This document shows positions 60,424-64,000 of a stretch of 64,000 bases of DNA, piece by piece. The notes beneath the pieces were generated by a model, which did not search any database, was not told the DNA's origin, and worked only from the letters and a program-made list of their open reading frames with translations. Numbering within the stretch: position 1 is the stretch's first letter; each line of letters opens with the position of its first letter. Source of the DNA: Phycisphaerae bacterium (GTDB lineage: Bacteria; Planctomycetota; Phycisphaerae; UBA1845; Fen-1342). The stretch is from assembly GCA_028279405.1 (NCBI GenBank), contig JANQNU010000008.1, positions 1-64,000 on the forward strand, written 5' to 3'. A program made the position numbers and the translations under genes.

Positions 60424-62574
60424 GTGTTCCGACCTGTATCACGATGGGGAGCGGGTGTTCATTCAGATGGGAGCAGCTTGTTCAGCGGTGCGGTCTTGCA
60501 CGCCGTTTGGCTGGGACTGGCGGTACTGACCGGCGCCGTGGTTGCTCCGGCTGCGCCTCCCGTACTTCGGGACGTCGCCGTGATTCCCGGTCACGGACAC
60601 GGCGTGTTCGGCGCCGCGGTCTCGCCGAACGGGGAGTTGATTGCGACGGGGAGCGCAGATCAGACACTGAAGATCTGGCGGCGAAGCGACGGACAACTGC
60701 TGCGGACGTTCTTCCGAGAGTTCGGCAGCTCGGACGTCCTCTTTTCCGCGGACAGTTCGGCGATCTTCTCGGCGGGCAACGGTGGTGCTGCCGGCTGGGA
60801 TCTGACGACCGGAACGCCGCTCGGCGATTCCGGTTTCTTCGGGATGATGGAGACGGGCGGCGATCTCGACTGCAGCGCCGATGGTACGTTGCTGCTGGTG
60901 GCGGGGACTGCGGGTGGGACGGAAGAGACCGCGCAGATCGTGCGCGTTTCAGATGGCGCGATTGTCCAGCAGTTCAATCGGCTCGAGTCGCACGTTGTGA
61001 GCGCGGGGCGGTTCATTCCCAACAGCAATCGAATCGTGACCGGCTCCAGTGGCGTCTTTGGGAGTTCGGTGGGTTTCCTGCGATTCTGGGATCTTGATAC
61101 CGGCGAGCTTCTGCAGACCATCGAGATCCCGGGGAACGGCATACTCGGGCTCGATGTCTCGGCGAACGGCGAATCCGTGGCGGTTGCGAGCTGGGACGGG
61201 CGCGTCGAGTTGCGGAGTGCGGCGGACGGGGCGTTTGTGCGGGCGTTCGTCGGGCACACAGGACTCGCGGCGAGTGTCGCGTTCTCACCCGCCGGCGATC
61301 GGTTGGCCAGTGTCGGCGCGGACGGTGTCTTGCGGATCTGGAACGCCGCGACTGCGGAGTTGGTTGACGCCATACCGGTCGGCGCCGCACTCGCGGACCT
61401 GGCATGGACCCCGGACGGCGGGCAGATTGTCGCGGTGAGTGGCGCCTTTGCCCCGCCGACAAACGCGGCGGACAATCACGTGCGTGTCATTGATGTGCCC
61501 ACGGCGTCCGAGGTCGGTCGTCTGACGCAGTTGACGGCCAGCACGACCACGTTTGCGATCTCGCCGAACGGGGGTCTGCTCGCAGTCCCGGCGATCAGGG
61601 ATGTCAAGTTGATTGCACGAGATACGTTCGAGGTCGTTGATACGATCGCGGTCGGCGAGTCGTCGACGGGCATTGCATTTTCACCGAACGGGAAGTCACT
61701 TGCGTTGTCCGGATTCGGGTCGGTGCGAACGGTCGATTTGACGGATGGTTCGACGCGCGTGTTCGAGGAGCCGCCGACGCCGTTCAGTATCGTTGCAGTT
61801 GCGTACTCGCCGGACGGAGCGTTGTTGGTGGCAGGCAATCTGAGCGGCAGCGCCCAAATCTACGACGCAGCGACGGGCGTCGAGTTGCAGGAGATCTTTC
61901 CGCCGGGCTTTGGCACGCGCGCGGCGCAGTTCACGCCGGATGGTGCGTTTCTGGTGACGGGTGGCGCAAATGCCTACCTGTGGCGCACGTCGGACTGGCA
62001 GCGGATTCGCGGTTTCGGGGATCGCTCGTTCTCGGTTTCGGACCTCGAGATCACGGCAGACGGTAGCACGCTCGTCATCGGCACGGTTGATGGTGCCGTC
62101 GAACTCTACACGTTGGACAACAGCGACCCAATCCAGACGTTCGATACTGCTGCGGGTTGGGTGCAGAGTGTGGCGATTTCGCCGAACGGGCGTTGGGTGG
62201 CAGCGGTCACCGACGTTGATGACCAGCTGCTGTACGTCTGGGATGTGGAGACGGGCGCGTTGCGGGCGACGGAGCCGATCGGGAATCGTCCGACCGGGCT
62301 CATGTTCAGCGACGACGGTCGCTCGCTGGCGCTGTTGCGCGTCGACGGGACGATCCGGTTCCTGAATGTTCCGTTTTCTGTGGACGGTGACATGAATTGT
62401 GACGGCGTCGTGACGGTAAGCGACATCAACCCGTTCGTGTTGGCGTTGACCGACGTGGACGCGTTCTGCGCGAGCTTCCCGGACTGCGCGCCGACCAACG
62501 GTGACTTCACGCGCGACGGCGTGTTGACGGTGAGCGACATCAATGATTTTGTAGCGGCTTTGACTGACCGATAG
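60424..62574 (+). CDS. Secreted WD40-repeat beta-propeller protein with dockerin-like C-terminus
   Basis: The 716-residue exported protein has an N-terminal hydrophobic segment (LHAVWLGLAVLTGAVVAPAA). More than ten WD40-type blades follow, for example AAVSPNGELIATGSADQTLK, ASVAFSPAGDRLASVGADGV and DLAWTPDGGQIVAVSG. They should form one or two propellers for protein interaction. The last 60 residues are a dockerin-like module (GDMNCDGVVTVSDINPFVLA) with serine replacing the usual glycine. I chose the GTG at 60424, because AAGGAGG lies six bases upstream; a GTG at 60400 is also in frame. Function is not shown. Confidence 0.85.
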   Translation: MFRPVSRWGAGVHSDGSSLFSGAVLHAVWLGLAVLTGAVVAPAAPPVLRDVAVIPGHGHGVFGAAVSPNGELIATGSADQTLKIWRRSDGQLLRTFFREFGSSDVLFSADSSAIFSAGNGGAAGWDLTTGTPLGDSGFFGMMETGGDLDCSADGTLLLVAGTAGGTEETAQIVRVSDGAIVQQFNRLESHVVSAGRFIPNSNRIVTGSSGVFGSSVGFLRFWDLDTGELLQTIEIPGNGILGLDVSANGESVAVASWDGRVELRSAADGAFVRAFVGHTGLAASVAFSPAGDRLASVGADGVLRIWNAATAELVDAIPVGAALADLAWTPDGGQIVAVSGAFAPPTNAADNHVRVIDVPTASEVGRLTQLTASTTTFAISPNGGLLAVPAIRDVKLIARDTFEVVDTIAVGESSTGIAFSPNGKSLALSGFGSVRTVDLTDGSTRVFEEPPTPFSIVAVAYSPDGALLVAGNLSGSAQIYDAATGVELQEIFPPGFGTRAAQFTPDGAFLVTGGANAYLWRTSDWQRIRGFGDRSFSVSDLEITADGSTLVIGTVDGAVELYTLDNSDPIQTFDTAAGWVQSVAISPNGRWVAAVTDVDDQLLYVWDVETGALRATEPIGNRPTGLMFSDDGRSLALLRVDGTIRFLNVPFSVDGDMNCDGVVTVSDINPFVLALTDVDAFCASFPDCAPTNGDFTRDGVLTVSDINDFVAALTDR

Positions 62575-62754
62575 TGCCGCGTGAGAGCGCGCAATCAGCA
62601 CCGCGGGGCGCATCTCCTGGGAAGCACCCCATGGTGTTTTCTCGTTCTGCCTTTTTTTGTCTCGGCGGGGGAAGTTTCTCGAGGTTGGTGCTGTTTTTTT
62701 GAATGGACTCATTCAATACCAAGGGGGCAGCCCATACCTCAGGGAGGCAAGAAA

Positions 62755-64000
62755 ATGCGAATGTCGATGTACCTGGTGGCTTGTGTAGTTATTGCGCGTG
62801 GGGGTGTTGCAGGCGCGCTGGGAGGGCAGTGCGGTCCGCCGCAGTTTACGAACCACACATCGGATCGGGTGATCCAACATTTGGCTGTTCATGGCGATAC
62901 CGTGTGGATCGGCACGCGCTCGGGCGGCGTTTCACGATACGACACTGTGACGGGGCAATTTACGCAGTACACGCGGCTCGCGGATGGGCTTCCCGATAAC
63001 TCGATCAAGGACGTGGCAGTCGGTCCGACGGGCGTCGTCTGGGCTGCAACCAAGTTCGCCCTGTCGTTCTTCGACCCGAATGGCGTCGCGGGGTGGCAGA
63101 CATTCGACGAGAGCAACAGTCCGCTGCGCGGTGAGATCTGGGCGCTCGCCGTGGATGGCGAGAGTTCGGTCTGGGTTGGCACCGATAGCGGCCTGTTCAT
63201 CTTCGACGGGGCCGGGTGGCAGCATCCGACGCCGGACAACAGCGGCATCTCAGGAGGTGCACTCACGTCGATCGCATTCGATCTCGACGGAGACGTGTGG
63301 ATCGGCGTCCGGGGTGCCGGCGTCGATCGTTTCGATGGCAAGACCTGGACCCACTACACCCCGACGTCGACGGGAACGCCGGAGGGTTGCGACGAACTGC
63401 TCGATCTTCCTCCTGACGAACTCGGGCTGATGTCCACGGTCGTTTGGGTCCTCGGCGTCAACCCGATTACCGGCGATGTCTGGTTCAGCAACGGTTTCGA
63501 GCCCGACTGCCGCAGCCTCAGGGGGTTGACCGTCTTCGACGGCCAGAACTGGCGCACCTACACCGGGCGCAACAGCCCCGGAAGCCCCGTATCGATCGGC
63601 AGTACGTCGGACGTGGCTTTCGATGGCGCCGGTGTCCCGTACTTCTCCGCCGGTGTCCTATACAGGCATGAGGATGGCGTCTTTTCCGCGTTACCGGTTG
63701 CTTCAACGGCCGTGGTTGTTGATGGCGACGACATCTACACCGGTTCTACTTTCTTGGGCCTGGACTCGGTGACTACCGGGCTTTCTCGCATCCGAAACAA
63801 CGAAATCGTTGCATTGAACAACGACACGTTGCCCGCACCGGATGTATACGACCTTGCAGTCGGACCGGGACCCGACCCGGAGGTATGGGCAGCGACACAC
63901 CACGGCGTGGCGCGATGGACCGGCAGTGGTTGGGAGCATTTCGATACGGACAACAGCGGTATCCTAATGAACTACCTGGCTTCGATTGCCGTTGGCGCGG
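62755..64000 (+). CDS. Two-component-regulator-type beta-propeller protein (partial, runs off the window)
   Basis: The frame opens at an ATG with AGGGAGG upstream and stays open to the window end, giving at least 415 residues. A signal peptide (SMYLVACVVIARGGVAGALG) is followed by seven-bladed propeller repeats of the periplasmic sensor type: DTVWIGTRSGGVSRYD, SSVWVGTDSGLFIFDG and DVWIGVRGAGVDRFDG. In sensor kinases such propellers precede a membrane span and a kinase; whether that follows here is outside the window. Given its neighbours, a secreted protein ending in another dockerin-like module is equally likely. Confidence 0.8.
   Translation, partial: MRMSMYLVACVVIARGGVAGALGGQCGPPQFTNHTSDRVIQHLAVHGDTVWIGTRSGGVSRYDTVTGQFTQYTRLADGLPDNSIKDVAVGPTGVVWAATKFALSFFDPNGVAGWQTFDESNSPLRGEIWALAVDGESSVWVGTDSGLFIFDGAGWQHPTPDNSGISGGALTSIAFDLDGDVWIGVRGAGVDRFDGKTWTHYTPTSTGTPEGCDELLDLPPDELGLMSTVVWVLGVNPITGDVWFSNGFEPDCRSLRGLTVFDGQNWRTYTGRNSPGSPVSIGSTSDVAFDGAGVPYFSAGVLYRHEDGVFSALPVASTAVVVDGDDIYTGSTFLGLDSVTTGLSRIRNNEIVALNNDTLPAPDVYDLAVGPGPDPEVWAATHHGVARWTGSGWEHFDTDNSGILMNYLASIAVGA

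Overview
The window reads as chromosomal DNA from a high-GC member of the Planctomycetota, probably an uncultured or Phycisphaerae-like lineage. The evidence is indirect. Five secreted proteins end in the same dockerin-like module, built around GDMNCDG and VGDINPFVLALTD. Two proteins carry PEP-CTERM sorting tails. An ECF sigma factor lies divergent to a Ser/Thr kinase with TPR-like repeats. Two small membrane proteins carry CxxC zinc ribbons of planctomycete style. Putrescine is made by the pyruvoyl arginine decarboxylase/agmatinase route. I see no rRNA, tRNA, CRISPR array, transposase or phage gene.

Layout. 0-2.5 kb: dnaX and ybaB. 2.8-7 kb: a SulP anion transporter behind a decayed carbonic anhydrase, then agmatinase and pyruvoyl arginine decarboxylase. 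7-14 kb: sigma factor/kinase pair, a secreted NxxGxxAF-repeat protein and a secreted five-CXXCH cytochrome-like protein. 14.6-18.3 kb: dxs, a polyprenyl synthase and aat. 18.5-24.3 kb: Usp, YhbY, topoisomerase VI subunit B, an AhpD-like protein, a zinc-ribbon membrane protein and a methyltransferase. 24.4-30.4 kb: two tandem 787-residue beta-helix proteins and a PEP-CTERM protein. 30.6-34.9 kb: two tail-to-tail unknown paralogues flanked by palindromes, then an MFS-like protein. 35.1-41.6 kb: PEP-CTERM protein, DinB, polA (with two parS-like sites inside it), a thiolase and rsfS. 41.8-48.8 kb: a nucleotidyltransferase/degenerate radical-SAM fusion coupled to a DUF115 (Maf-type) protein, an acidic surface protein, an Fpg/Nei glycosylase and a zinc-ribbon membrane protein. 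49-55 kb: a tightly coupled seven-gene operon with a HemW-like radical SAM enzyme, a chorismate-lyase-like protein, a halogenase-like flavoprotein, DUF3311 plus a sodium:solute symporter, a thioesterase and a DMT-like membrane protein. 55.4-64 kb: purB, a metal ABC transporter pair, cardiolipin synthase, a WD40 protein and the start of a beta-propeller protein.

Four things stand out most. First, two near-consensus parS sites sit 149 bp apart inside polA, which suggests the window lies near the chromosomal centromere and origin. Second, the 49-55 kb operon could make or modify a small phenolic compound. Third, a family of GC-rich palindromic repeats fills six of the eight convergent gene junctions and none of the eight divergent ones. 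Fourth, an archaeal-type Topo VI B subunit has no A subunit beside it.

Most start sites were moved inward from the longest open frame where a Shine-Dalgarno sequence or signal peptide decided the matter. Functions come from motifs read by eye; no database search was run.
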